6,448 bases of DNA from Bacteroides ovatus. Its GTDB lineage: Bacteria > Bacteroidota > Bacteroidia > Bacteroidales > Bacteroidaceae. Positions 1 through 5,789 of this stretch are shown piece after piece (the stretch's first letter is position 1; each line of letters begins with the position of its first letter). The stretch lies in the NCBI GenBank assembly GCA_030844565.1, contig JAUUNK010000274.1, positions 1-6,448 on the forward strand, written 5' to 3'. The notes below the pieces were generated by a model, which saw only the letters and a program-made list of their open reading frames with translations, had not been told where the DNA came from and ran no database searches. The translations under genes and the position numbers were made by a program.

Positions 1-113
1 CTATGCAGGAAAAGAAGCAATACATATTCTTGTTTAAAAAAGGCAAATGGCTTTTAGATTCTAAGAAAAGATATTCTTCATGGAAGCAAAAATGGCTATC
101 TGTTTCCCTGTAA
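1..113 (+). CDS. 3' end of an NTF2-like immunity-protein candidate (partial)
   Basis: The reading frame enters from the left edge (codons in the phase of position 3) and stops at TAA 111-113, giving about 36 residues. The tail contains GKWLLDSKKR followed by tryptophan-rich sequence, and it lines up with the C-terminus of the protein at 706-1143 (NKWLIDSKKRKW). The two genes are therefore probably divergent members of one family, perhaps NTF2-fold immunity proteins. An ATG at position 3 exists, but an internal methionine is more likely because related proteins are about 145 aa. The cassette tail TATTGGTAA (118-126) differs by one base from TATCGGTAA behind the related gene, so the two cassettes may share ancestry. 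Family membership is inferred from a short tail only. Confidence 0.6.
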   Translation, partial: MQEKKQYIFLFKKGKWLLDSKKRYSSWKQKWLSVSL

Positions 114-123
114 ATTATATTGG

Positions 124-168
124 TAACAAGCCAAGTTAGCTGCTAACGCAGCTCCTTGTCAGCCATTA
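124..168 (+). repeat. Intergenic recombination repeat R1 (attC-like)
   Basis: The repeat runs from TAAC (124) to CCATTA (163-168). It folds as CAAG 132-135, bulge TT, AGCTGC 138-143, loop TAAC, GCAGCT 148-153, bulge C154, CTTG 155-158. The TATTGGTAA at 118-126 belongs to the cassette on the left; its predicted partner, TTACCAAT, lies outside the window. The TTAATAATA starting at 166 belongs to the lipoprotein cassette on the right. Confidence 0.85.
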
Positions 169-183
169 ATAATAATTGAGCGT

Positions 184-618
184 ATGAAAACAGTTATATC
201 ATTACTCTTTTTATTGTTGCCCCTAATGCAAAGTTGCGGGTTCGTATATGAACGGCATCTTACTGGGAACTATTATTTGATAGCGGTAGATACCAAAGAA
301 GATATGGATGTGTGTTATCACCGACAAAACGATGATGATGCGCCTTATACGGGAATAACCGGAGCAAGTGTTTACGCAGTGGGATATGACGATGATTTTA
401 TTCTTGTCAAGGCATATCGTGCTTTGAGGGACAGCATAGGCATTTCCTTACAGCGTTATGACAAGAATGCAACCGAATATTACATCATTCCCGTAAATAA
501 CACACAGGAAGCATGGGAAGCACAAGAAAACAAGTTTGGGGCATTCAGTAAAAAGGACTTTGAAGTTAGACGGAAAGAATTAGGAGTGTCGGATGATATA
601 ACTTTCAAGAGGCTATAA
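184..618 (+). CDS. Small lipoprotein, candidate immunity protein (copy 1)
   Basis: This 144-aa protein has a lipoprotein signal peptide: Lys2, a hydrophobic stretch at residues 4-14 and a lipobox LMQSC with the lipidated cysteine at 18. The residues after Cys18 are Gly-Phe-Val, without the acidic run that marks surface export in Bacteroidota, so a periplasm-facing anchor is expected. The mature part starts near LTGNYYLIAVD and is rich in Asp, Tyr and Lys, with a charged C-terminus and no membrane segment. I do not recognise it firmly; it recalls small lipoproteins of the DUF3997 type, from memory only. The ATG is 15 nt after the preceding repeat, which leaves no room for a promoter of its own. 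The same cassette occurs again at 3988-4422. Protection against an effector acting in the periplasm is inferred from the context. Confidence 0.85.
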   Translation: MKTVISLLFLLLPLMQSCGFVYERHLTGNYYLIAVDTKEDMDVCYHRQNDDDAPYTGITGASVYAVGYDDDFILVKAYRALRDSIGISLQRYDKNATEYYIIPVNNTQEAWEAQENKFGAFSKKDFEVRRKELGVSDDITFKRL

Positions 619-627
619 ATATATTAT

Positions 628-673
628 TAACAAGAAAAGATAACGTCTTACGCCGTTCCTTTTCAAACCATTA
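628..673 (+). repeat. Intergenic recombination repeat R2 (attC-like)
   Basis: TAAC at 628 to CCATTA at 668-673. It folds as GAAAAG 634-639, bulge AT, AACGTC 642-647, loop TTAC, GCCGTT 652-657 (one mismatch), bulge C658, CTTTTC 659-664. It is identical to R8 because both belong to the duplicated lipoprotein cassette. The sequence after the core changes at once to the start of the next cassette, TTACCGATA (671-679). Confidence 0.85.
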
Positions 674-705
674 CCGATAAATGTTAAACCAATAAATTTA
701 GAGAA

Positions 706-1143
706 ATGGAAGATTTAGAAATAAAACAGGAAATAGAAAGAACAATCATCGCATTTTTCACAGAAATGAATGGTTGGGAAATATATTGTGAAGATATAGA
801 CAATAATCCTGATTTGTCGGAAAAAGAAAAAACAGAATTGATGAAGTTGAAAATAAGTTCTATTTTCAGCCAATTCTGTACCTCAAAGGACAGAAAAATG
901 GGTTTACCGAATTGCCTTTCATGGGGACTTGAAGGCAGTTATAAATATGACCCCAGTAAAGAAACTATCACAGACATAGAAAGAGTTACAAAAAACAAGT
1001 TCCATGTATATACATGTATCGAAAAAGGATTGATGAAGGAACTTCATTGCTATGTCTGTGTATGTAAATCAAATAAGTGGCTTATTGATAGTAAAAAAAG
1101 AAAATGGGGCGATGATACAAAATGGTCTAACATTTACTTATAG
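706..1143 (+). CDS. NTF2-like fold immunity protein candidate
   Basis: This 145-aa protein has no signal peptide or membrane segment, so it is expected in the cytosol. An N-terminal helix (IKQEIERTIIAFFTEMNGWE) is followed by a charged segment and a second helix near residue 50. The second half looks beta-rich (SYKYDPSKETITDIERV, then KNKFHVYTCIEKG) and ends in a KWLIDSKKR strand near residues 124-132. That order of helices and strands, with a terminal W-x-I-D motif, resembles NTF2-fold immunity proteins that protect against polymorphic toxins. The assignment is from pattern memory. The start at 706 is the only usable one, since the ATG at 681 meets a stop after four codons. It is the single gene of cassette 671-1196, with matching ends TTACCGATA and TATCGGTAA (1148-1156). 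The truncated gene at 1-113 is a likely paralogue. Confidence 0.7.
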   Translation: MEDLEIKQEIERTIIAFFTEMNGWEIYCEDIDNNPDLSEKEKTELMKLKISSIFSQFCTSKDRKMGLPNCLSWGLEGSYKYDPSKETITDIERVTKNKFHVYTCIEKGLMKELHCYVCVCKSNKWLIDSKKRKWGDDTKWSNIYL

Positions 1144-1153
1144 AATATATCGG

Positions 1154-1199
1154 TAACGAAGCGTGATAACGCCTAATGGCGTTCCCCGCTATCCCATTA
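1154..1199 (+). repeat. Intergenic recombination repeat R3 (attC-like)
   Basis: TAAC at 1154 to CCATTA at 1194-1199. It folds as AGCGTG 1160-1165, bulge AT, AACGCC 1168-1173, loop TAAT, GGCGTT 1178-1183, bulge C1184, CCCGCT 1185-1190, with one mismatch in the outer stem. The next cassette begins TTAGCGAAA (1197-1205). Confidence 0.85.
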
Positions 1200-1215
1200 G
1201 CGAAAACATATCAAA

Positions 1216-1779
1216 ATGAAACGAATAGAATTATTTTGGAACATATTATACTATTGTACTTATGCACTTTTGTATAAGTGCTTCCGTGCAATTGACCTGT
1301 TCCGTTTGATTGACAACAAATACACACGGAAGTTTTATAAGAAAGAAAATATTTTTTGGCAATCATTGGATATTGTGAAGAGAACAGAAGAAAGAGAAAA
1401 GGATTTTTCCCCTTTTATTCTTATGCAAGCCGGTGGGGGAACTTGTATTTTCATGATAATGCTAATTCTTACTATTTTGAACGTGGTAATGGCAATAACA
1501 CATATTTCTTGGTATGGTATTATGTTTCGTGACGTTAGTAACTTCATTATTAGTTTTTTACTTCTTGTTCTCTTGCTTTATGTTCCAAATCAAGTATTCC
1601 TATTTAGGAGCGATAAGTATATCTCCTATTTCAAACAATTCAGGAAAGAGCGTATAAATAATTATCTGAAATGCTATTTTTTATCCTATATACTGGCTTT
1701 GATTGCTTGTTCTTTTAGTTTCATTTTGATAGAACTAACAAAGGATAGAATAGAATATTTCGCTAACAACGCAGGATAA
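1216..1779 (+). CDS. Three-helix inner-membrane protein, candidate immunity protein
   Basis: This 187-aa protein has a basic N-terminal half (residues 1-70, with a partly hydrophobic aromatic stretch near 7-23) and three clear membrane helices at about 76-96, 109-130 and 153-174. A positively charged loop (SDKYISYFKQFRKERINNY) lies between helices 2 and 3. The same plan (charged N-terminus, two helices, basic loop, third helix) recurs in the genes at 5263 and, as far as visible, 6093, though sequence identity is weak. I do not recognise a named family. The reading frame runs into repeat R4: the last residues ANNAG and the stop codon are encoded by repeat sequence. It is the only gene of cassette 1197-1804, whose ends TTAGCGAAA and TTTCGCTAA (1758-1766) match over 9 nt. 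Confidence 0.8.
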   Translation: MKRIELFWNILYYCTYALLYKCFRAIDLFRLIDNKYTRKFYKKENIFWQSLDIVKRTEEREKDFSPFILMQAGGGTCIFMIMLILTILNVVMAITHISWYGIMFRDVSNFIISFLLLVLLLYVPNQVFLFRSDKYISYFKQFRKERINNYLKCYFLSYILALIACSFSFILIELTKDRIEYFANNAG

Positions 1780-1807
1780 CGGACAAGCCGTTCCCTGCTA
1801 ACCATTA
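1764..1807 (+). repeat. Intergenic recombination repeat R4 (attC-like)
   Basis: TAAC at 1764 to CCATTA at 1802-1807. It folds as GCAGG 1771-1775, bulge AT, AACGG 1778-1782, loop ACAAG, CCGTT 1788-1792, bulge C1793, CCTGC 1794-1798, without mismatches. It contains the stop codon of the upstream membrane protein. The next cassette begins TTACTAAC (1805-1812). Confidence 0.88.
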
Positions 1808-1829
1808 CTAACAATTTAGAGCGACAGAT

Positions 1830-2384
1830 ATGATAAGCAACGAAGATGACAGAGTTATTACGGACTTAGCAGCAAGCAAGATAACGCTTGATGAGTTCTA
1901 TAAACGCTTTTCCATTGATTTGTTGTCTAATCCACACTCTTTGAGAGAGATGTGGAAGATGGCTATACAAGAAAAAGATAAAGAAACGATGCAGAATGTA
2001 TTATTTGTGGAATGCTATTTATATAGTGATAAATATGGTCCTTGGCGTCCAGACGATTATTATATTGAGGATATACGCCGATTAATGAAAGAATATTGGC
2101 ATGAACAGCATGAAGAACTCTTGGACATATTAATAGCTGTTCGTGATGATAAAAAGGATGAAAGGCTTTATATTGATGTCCTGCATACGACTTTTCCCTA
2201 TTACGAAGACCAAGAAGCGGAAGAAACTTTTATGGTTCCTATATGGACTAAGTGTATTTGGAAATTGGCATCAATCGGTACGCCCACAGCTATAAAAAGC
2301 GTAAAAGAATTGAAAAACTCCCCCTATGAATATATCAGAAATACTGTTGAACAACAATATGAATTACATGGGTGGAATAAATAG
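1830..2384 (+). CDS. Probable all-helical cytosolic protein, immunity candidate
   Basis: This 184-aa protein is acidic, with no signal peptide and no membrane segment. It appears almost entirely helical. Helical stretches run near residues 22-50 (DEFYKRFS, HSLREMWKMAIQ), 80-105 (IEDIRRLMKEYWHEQHEELLDILIAV) and 110-184, with spacing like HEAT-type helical repeats; the end (TPTAIKSVKELKNSPYEYIRNTVEQQ) reads like one repeat unit. Helical-repeat folds of this size are common among immunity proteins, but I cannot assign a family. The ATG follows an AGAGCGACAGAT leader, 22 nt after the repeat core. It is the only gene of cassette 1805-2432, with ends TTACTAAC and GTTAGTAA (2384-2391). Its stop codon TAG (2382-2384) overlaps the distal end sequence by one base. 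Confidence 0.78.
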   Translation: MISNEDDRVITDLAASKITLDEFYKRFSIDLLSNPHSLREMWKMAIQEKDKETMQNVLFVECYLYSDKYGPWRPDDYYIEDIRRLMKEYWHEQHEELLDILIAVRDDKKDERLYIDVLHTTFPYYEDQEAEETFMVPIWTKCIWKLASIGTPTAIKSVKELKNSPYEYIRNTVEQQYELHGWNK

Positions 2385-2388
2385 TTAG

Positions 2389-2435
2389 TAACGAGCCAAG
2401 ATAGCTGCTAAACGCAGCTCCTTGTCAAGCCATTA
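2389..2435 (+). repeat. Intergenic recombination repeat R5 (attC-like)
   Basis: TAAC at 2389 to CCATTA at 2430-2435. It folds as CAAG 2397-2400, bulge AT, AGCTGC 2403-2408, loop TAAAC, GCAGCT 2414-2419, bulge C2420, CTTG 2421-2424. The hairpin is nearly the same as R1 although the upstream genes are unrelated. The next cassette begins TTACTGACA (2433-2441). Confidence 0.86.
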
Positions 2436-2454
2436 CTGACAAAAGCAATGAGAT

Positions 2455-2952
2455 ATGGAAATTCGATATTACATATTATTTTTCTTATCCTTATTTCTTT
2501 ATAAGGGTGAGATAAATGCAGAAAACATATTGCAATATAAAGGTATTACCATTTGTTCAAATCAAGTAAATGGTAGAAATCATTTATTCTTAATTCATAA
2601 TGGAGATACCACAGAATTGGTTAAACCAGTCTTGCAATATTACATAAGCAATCAAATGGTAACTGAAAATCTATCTTATTCTCCTACGATTAAAATTTTC
2701 AAAGGAACAAATGGCGATGTAATACAAATATGGTCTGAACACAAAGACGGTGGACTACCTGTTTATGATGCTTTATATAGTATGGTAGGAGAACTTTTGG
2801 CTGTCCGTTATAGTCTCAGGATGTCATCATACAAAGCAATAAATGTTATGAGTATGGGTGATTATGAATATATACTTGAAACATACGGAATTGAAGATAT
2901 AGAAAAACAAATGAATGATAATATGTTTTCTGCCAAAATAGATAATTGGTAA
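2455..2952 (+). CDS. Secreted periplasmic protein, immunity candidate
   Basis: This 165-aa protein starts with a Sec signal peptide: Arg4, a hydrophobic core YYILFFLSLFLY (residues 5-16) and a plausible signal peptidase I site after INA (Ala22). There is no cysteine at that point, so it should be soluble in the periplasm and not lipidated. The mature domain is about 143 aa. Its first half looks like alternating strands (ILQYKGITICSN, NHLFLIHNGDTTELV, TIKIFKGTNGDVIQIW) and the second half like helices. No family is recognised. The ATG at 2448 is out of frame and would lose the signal peptide. It is the only gene of cassette 2433-3003, whose ends TTACTGACA and TGTCAGTAA (2958-2966) match over 9 nt. 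A role against a periplasm-acting toxin is inferred from export and context. Confidence 0.8.
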   Translation: MEIRYYILFFLSLFLYKGEINAENILQYKGITICSNQVNGRNHLFLIHNGDTTELVKPVLQYYISNQMVTENLSYSPTIKIFKGTNGDVIQIWSEHKDGGLPVYDALYSMVGELLAVRYSLRMSSYKAINVMSMGDYEYILETYGIEDIEKQMNDNMFSAKIDNW

Positions 2953-2963
2953 GAAAATGTCAG

Positions 2964-3006
2964 TAACAACGCAGGATAACGGCAAGCCGTTCCCTGCTAA
3001 CCATTA
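2964..3006 (+). repeat. Intergenic recombination repeat R6 (attC-like)
   Basis: TAAC at 2964 to CCATTA at 3001-3006; at 43 nt it is the shortest copy. It folds as GCAGG 2971-2975, bulge AT, AACGG 2978-2982, loop CAAG, CCGTT 2987-2991, bulge C2992, CCTGC 2993-2997. It is almost the same as R4. The next cassette begins TTATCTGCA (3004-3012). Confidence 0.88.
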
Positions 3007-3026
3007 TCTGCAAAAAAGAATAGCAA

Positions 3027-3917
3027 ATGAATGACAAGTTATTCAAAATACTAAAGAAAGTGTATTTCAAGAAGAAATACATTAAAGACGAAAAAGGTTA
3101 TCTCCATGAAATAGATTGTGGAGATAAGTTTGATTGTTCGACAAAAACAACTTGCTACTCGACAAATAATCTTAAAGCGGATGAATATACTTATCTACTT
3201 GAAAATAGCTATCCTGTAAATGAGGTGGTTCATTTTACTCACAATCAATGTATTGAGAAGTATAAATCTTTATTGCAAAACAGTAATATTAACTTAAAGA
3301 GTTGTCTATCAGCTTTTATTTGTGGATTCAATAGTTTTCCAAGAGGCAGACAACCAATTCTAAGTTATTTGTTTGCAAGAGCCGTTCCTTCCCATGCTTA
3401 CGATTCTGATAGTTATTGCCCTCTTTGTTCTATTAAAGGGAATAATTGGATACAAAAAGGTGAAGAGATTTTCGCTTGGTACTATGGTTATGCGTGGAAC
3501 GAACTGTGGGGAAAATATGTGATAGATTTAGAAGAGTTTTCCAAACTCCCACCTTGTATTCCTACCGACAAGGATATTCAAATCTTCCGTAGTGTCATCG
3601 AACATATACGTAATGCTCCAGCAGATGAAACTCCCGGAAAATTGGAACAGCGAATAAGAAAGGCAAAAATTATTCCTGACTATGAGAAATTTCGCTTTCG
3701 TGGACAACTAACTGTATTGGCTGAATTGGGTATCATGCCAAATTCATATGTGAAGCCACTGTATGATGGTTTTACTCCATTCGCTGAAAGATGTGAGATA
3801 AACGGTAAAGCTGCTAAAAATTTTCGTTCTGATATAATTTTGCCGCTATTAGGATGGAATGGTAGCAATCCGATAAATGAGGAACGGCTCAATGAATTAT
3901 TCGGAGTTTTTATGTAA
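3027..3917 (+). CDS. Hypothetical 296-aa protein with a CPLC motif
   Basis: This is the largest gene of the window, in a 966-bp cassette (3004-3969). There is no signal peptide or membrane helix. The N-terminus is lysine-rich, with cysteines at 31, 37 and 43. The middle carries FPRGRQPILSYLFARAVPSH (about 104-123), soon followed by CPLC at 131-134. A single CxxC is visible; further zinc ligands would have to come from other Cys or His residues. A tryptophan-rich patch follows (WYYGYAWNELWGKY). The C-terminal third (from about residue 205, GKLEQRIRKAKIIPDYEKFRFRGQL) looks helical and ends with LLGWNGSNPINEERLNELFG. I do not recognise the family. Its size and motifs suggest it may not be a simple binding-type immunity protein, but no activity can be claimed. 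Cassette ends TTATCTGCA and TGCAGATAA (3921-3929) match over 9 nt. Confidence 0.8.
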   Translation: MNDKLFKILKKVYFKKKYIKDEKGYLHEIDCGDKFDCSTKTTCYSTNNLKADEYTYLLENSYPVNEVVHFTHNQCIEKYKSLLQNSNINLKSCLSAFICGFNSFPRGRQPILSYLFARAVPSHAYDSDSYCPLCSIKGNNWIQKGEEIFAWYYGYAWNELWGKYVIDLEEFSKLPPCIPTDKDIQIFRSVIEHIRNAPADETPGKLEQRIRKAKIIPDYEKFRFRGQLTVLAELGIMPNSYVKPLYDGFTPFAERCEINGKAAKNFRSDIILPLLGWNGSNPINEERLNELFGVFM

Positions 3918-3926
3918 CAATGCAGA

Positions 3927-3972
3927 TAACAAGCACCTGTGCCACCTAACGGCGGCAAGCTGCAAACCATTA
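3927..3972 (+). repeat. Intergenic recombination repeat R7 (attC-like)
   Basis: TAAC at 3927 to CCATTA at 3967-3972. This is the most divergent copy in sequence but has the same fold: GCACCT 3933-3938, bulge GT, GCCACC 3941-3946, loop TAAC, GGCGGC 3951-3956, bulge A3957, AGCTGC 3958-3963, with one mismatch in each stem. The second copy of the lipoprotein cassette starts immediately at 3970. Confidence 0.82.
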
Positions 3973-3987
3973 ATAATAATTGAGCGT

Positions 3988-4422
3988 ATGAAAACAGTTA
4001 TATCATTACTCTTTTTATTGTTGCCCCTAATGCAAAGTTGCGGGTTCGTATATGAACGGCATCTTACTGGGAACTATTATTTGATAGCGGTAGATACCAA
4101 AGAAGATATGGATGTGTGTTATCACCGACAAAACGATGATGATGCGCCTTATACGGGAATAACCGGAGCAAGTGTTTACGCAGTGGGATATGACGATGAT
4201 TTTATTCTTGTCAAGGCATATCGTGCTTTGAGGGACAGCATAGGCATTTCCTTACAGCGTTATGACAAGAATGCAACCGAATATTACATCATTCCCGTAA
4301 ATAACACACAGGAAGCATGGGAAGCACAAGAAAACAAGTTTGGGGCATTCAGTAAAAAGGACTTTGAAGTTAGACGGAAAGAATTAGGAGTGTCGGATGA
4401 TATAACTTTCAAGAGGCTATAA
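3988..4422 (+). CDS. Small lipoprotein, candidate immunity protein (copy 2)
   Basis: This gene has the same DNA and the same 144-aa product as 184-618: a lipoprotein signal with lipobox LMQSC (lipidated Cys18) and a mature domain of about 126 aa expected to face the periplasm. The frame stays open upstream to an ATG at 3877, but that extension would cover repeat R7 and the end of the preceding gene. The start at 3988 is the one that gives a proper lipoprotein signal and matches copy 1. No mutations separate the copies, so the duplication is recent, the pair is homogenised, or the assembly is wrong here. Two intact copies could raise dosage; this is inference. Confidence 0.85.
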   Translation: MKTVISLLFLLLPLMQSCGFVYERHLTGNYYLIAVDTKEDMDVCYHRQNDDDAPYTGITGASVYAVGYDDDFILVKAYRALRDSIGISLQRYDKNATEYYIIPVNNTQEAWEAQENKFGAFSKKDFEVRRKELGVSDDITFKRL

Positions 4423-4431
4423 ATATATTAT

Positions 4432-4477
4432 TAACAAGAAAAGATAACGTCTTACGCCGTTCCTTTTCAAACCATTA
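4432..4477 (+). repeat. Intergenic recombination repeat R8 (attC-like)
   Basis: TAAC at 4432 to CCATTA at 4472-4477, identical to R2. It folds as GAAAAG 4438-4443, bulge AT, AACGTC, loop TTAC, GCCGTT, bulge C4462, CTTTTC 4463-4468. The next cassette starts TTATAAAC (4475-4482), only 11 nt before the next ATG. Confidence 0.86.
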
Positions 4478-4485
4478 TAAACAAT

Positions 4486-5202
4486 ATGTATCGTATTGCA
4501 AACATAGTACTATTTGTTCTTGCCATTTTCGTGGTAATGGGGTGCTCTTGTAGTAAAACTCTGTGTGAACGTAACATACAAGATGATATACTCAATATTG
4601 ATAAATTCCGTAAACAAAGTAAGAAAGAGTACCGCTATATAGAAGAAGATGCGGAAAGATTGTTTGCAAACTCGGCAGCGGTTTATCCCGATACATTATA
4701 CCGCCAACAATATACTTCATTGCAAGGTTATTTCTATGGAGAAACCGGATTTGACTTATATTGTATATGGTATGCACAGTTCAATGCCAATAATAGGAAA
4801 CACTATCGTTGTGAACGTAAGACGTTAAACAAAATATTCTATTGTGTAAATGATATGTTAAGATGTATTGCCGGGGGCGGAACTGGCTTTACACATGAAA
4901 CATATCGCATTCCAGCATACACAGAGCATTACATCTATAAATATCAGAATATGGAAGCCCATAAACAGTGCCAAGATAATGACATAAGCCAAACGATTTC
5001 AAATTTATGGCAGATAATGGCTACATATAATAACGAAGATATGCCCTTTGAAATATTAGCTTATAAAATGAAATACATATATGAAAATGTGGAATATATA
5101 AAATCATTACTTACTGCTGAAATATATAATTATTGCCTGCAAGAATATATGTGCAGACTAATAAACGAAAATGTAAGTGAGCAAGAACAATTAAGTTTAT
5201 AA
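4486..5202 (+). CDS. Lipoprotein of unknown family, immunity candidate
   Basis: This 238-aa protein starts with a lipoprotein signal: Arg3, a hydrophobic core at residues 7-17 and a lipobox VMGC with the lipidated cysteine at 20. The next residues are Ser-Cys-Ser-Lys, with no acidic export signal, so it should face the periplasm. The mature part is rich in Tyr, Asn and Cys and appears mostly helical, with a glycine-rich AGGGTGFTHE segment near residues 128-137 and a long charged helical end. The many cysteines (at least eight after Cys20) might form disulphides in the periplasm. No family is recognised. The stop codon TAA (5200-5202) is the first three bases of repeat R9, so the gene fills its cassette (4475-5241) completely. 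The leader is only 11 nt. Cassette ends are TTATAAAC and GTTTATAA (5195-5202). Confidence 0.82.
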   Translation: MYRIANIVLFVLAIFVVMGCSCSKTLCERNIQDDILNIDKFRKQSKKEYRYIEEDAERLFANSAAVYPDTLYRQQYTSLQGYFYGETGFDLYCIWYAQFNANNRKHYRCERKTLNKIFYCVNDMLRCIAGGGTGFTHETYRIPAYTEHYIYKYQNMEAHKQCQDNDISQTISNLWQIMATYNNEDMPFEILAYKMKYIYENVEYIKSLLTAEIYNYCLQEYMCRLINENVSEQEQLSL

Positions 5203-5244
5203 CAACGAAAGATAGCATCTGACGATGCTCCTTTCTAACCATTA
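5200..5244 (+). repeat. Intergenic recombination repeat R9 (attC-like)
   Basis: TAAC at 5200 to CCATTA at 5239-5244. It folds perfectly as GAAAG 5207-5211, bulge AT, AGCATC 5214-5219, loop TGAC, GATGCT 5224-5229, bulge C5230, CTTTC 5231-5235. It supplies the stop codon of the preceding lipoprotein. The next cassette begins TTAGCGA (5242-5248). Confidence 0.88.
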
Positions 5245-5262
5245 GCGAAAAATTCAGCAAAG

Positions 5263-5724
5263 ATGAGATACAGAAAAGAAACAATAAGTCATTTCGCACG
5301 AAACAATTTGATGCGAGAAGGGGGAAAATACAGGTATTATTTTTTTGACTACCTGTATTATCGGTTGTTTATACTTTATCGAAAATATAACGAACCAGCA
5401 CGTTTCAGTGCTTGTGGTGTGCTTTGTATGATTTCGTTAATTGCATTGTTCTTTTTCAGTATCTTCCTTGCCAGTGTACTACCTGACTATTGGATTTTTA
5501 CGAGGAAGAACTTTACTTCCTCCCAAGGAGCATTTATCGGTGGGGTCGTTTCTGTCTTGTGCTTTGTCGCATTCTATTTACGATATAACCGTAAAAGAAC
5601 TGCCGCTATACTTCTGAAATACAAAGGCAACAAATGGAACAAGATAATCCCAGTATGGATAATACTTTTTCTTCCTCTAATCATGTTCCTAACAGGAATA
5701 TGGATAGGTAGAACATTTTTCTAA
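5263..5724 (+). CDS. Three-helix membrane protein with an N-terminal YRYYFFDYLY motif
   Basis: This 153-aa inner-membrane protein has a basic N-terminus carrying YRYYFFDYLY (residues 23-32), then membrane helices at about 50-73, 88-106 and 128-149. Between helices 2 and 3 is a basic loop, LRYNRKRTAAILLKYKGNKWNK. It is clearly homologous to the partial protein encoded from 6093, which shares the N-terminal motif, an LP after helix 1 and the loop pattern R-Y-x-R-K-x-R. Both may be distant relatives of the protein at 1216-1779. The family is unnamed to me. Membrane immunity proteins often guard against toxins that act on the inner membrane or cell wall; here that is inference. Its stop overlaps the ATG of a 21-codon reading frame (TAATG). 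Cassette 5242-5817 has ends TTAGCGA and TCGCTAA (5769-5775), the shortest match of the array (7 nt). Confidence 0.8.
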   Translation: MRYRKETISHFARNNLMREGGKYRYYFFDYLYYRLFILYRKYNEPARFSACGVLCMISLIALFFFSIFLASVLPDYWIFTRKNFTSSQGAFIGGVVSVLCFVAFYLRYNRKRTAAILLKYKGNKWNKIIPVWIILFLPLIMFLTGIWIGRTFF

Positions 5725-5789
5725 TGAACAACAACATACACGAATATAGAGATATTAAAGATAAAAAATCGCTAACAAGGTCGAGATAA
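5724..5789 (+). CDS. Possible 21-codon peptide or gene remnant behind the membrane protein
   Basis: The ATG overlaps the stop codon of the membrane-protein gene (TAATG), and the frame continues for 21 residues (MNNNIHEYRDIKDKKSLTRS plus Arg) before stopping inside repeat R10. The overlap is typical of translational coupling. The product is short, hydrophilic and partly encoded by the repeat. It may be a real small peptide, the head of a lost second gene of the cassette, or chance. No conservation evidence is available here. Confidence 0.25.
   Translation: MNNNIHEYRDIKDKKSLTRSR

Larger units (their letters stand above)
163..673 (+). repeat. Duplicated lipoprotein cassette, copy 1 (511-bp direct repeat)
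   Basis: By eye, all 511 bases are identical to 3967-4477. The identity starts exactly at CCATTA of the preceding hairpin repeat and stops exactly at the last A of CCATTA in the following one. The duplicated unit is therefore one cassette (166-670, 505 bp) plus the invariant core at each edge. The bases just outside differ (G versus A on the left, C versus T on the right). The 7-9 nt cassette ends are TTAATAATA (166-174) and TATTATTAA (622-630). Confidence 0.95.
3967..4477 (+). repeat. Duplicated lipoprotein cassette, copy 2 (511-bp direct repeat)
   Basis: Second copy of 163-673, offset by 3804 bp and identical by eye in all 511 bases, including non-coding ends. It is separated from copy 1 by five unrelated cassettes. 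The cassette proper is 3970-4474, with ends TTAATAATA (3970-3978) and TATTATTAA (4426-4434). The left neighbour repeat (R7) is very different from the one before copy 1 (R1), so the duplication respects cassette borders exactly. Confidence 0.95.

Noticed and set aside
1335..1547. Minus-strand frame of 70 codons
   Set aside because: It lies opposite the membrane-protein gene at 1216-1779, which has a coherent topology and cassette position; all other genes are on the + strand.
3680..3970. Minus-strand frame of 96 codons
   Set aside because: Antisense to the 296-aa gene and to repeat R7, with no protein-like features of its own.
3877..3987. Upstream extension of the second lipoprotein gene to an ATG at 3877
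   Set aside because: It would translate the end of the preceding gene in another frame and the whole of repeat R7, and would bury the lipoprotein signal; copy 1 shows that the start is the ATG equivalent to 3988.
4592..5299. Two minus-strand frames (4592-4777 and 5111-5299)
   Set aside because: Both are antisense to the lipoprotein at 4486-5202 or to repeat R9 and the start of the next gene; AT-rich sequence gives such frames by chance.
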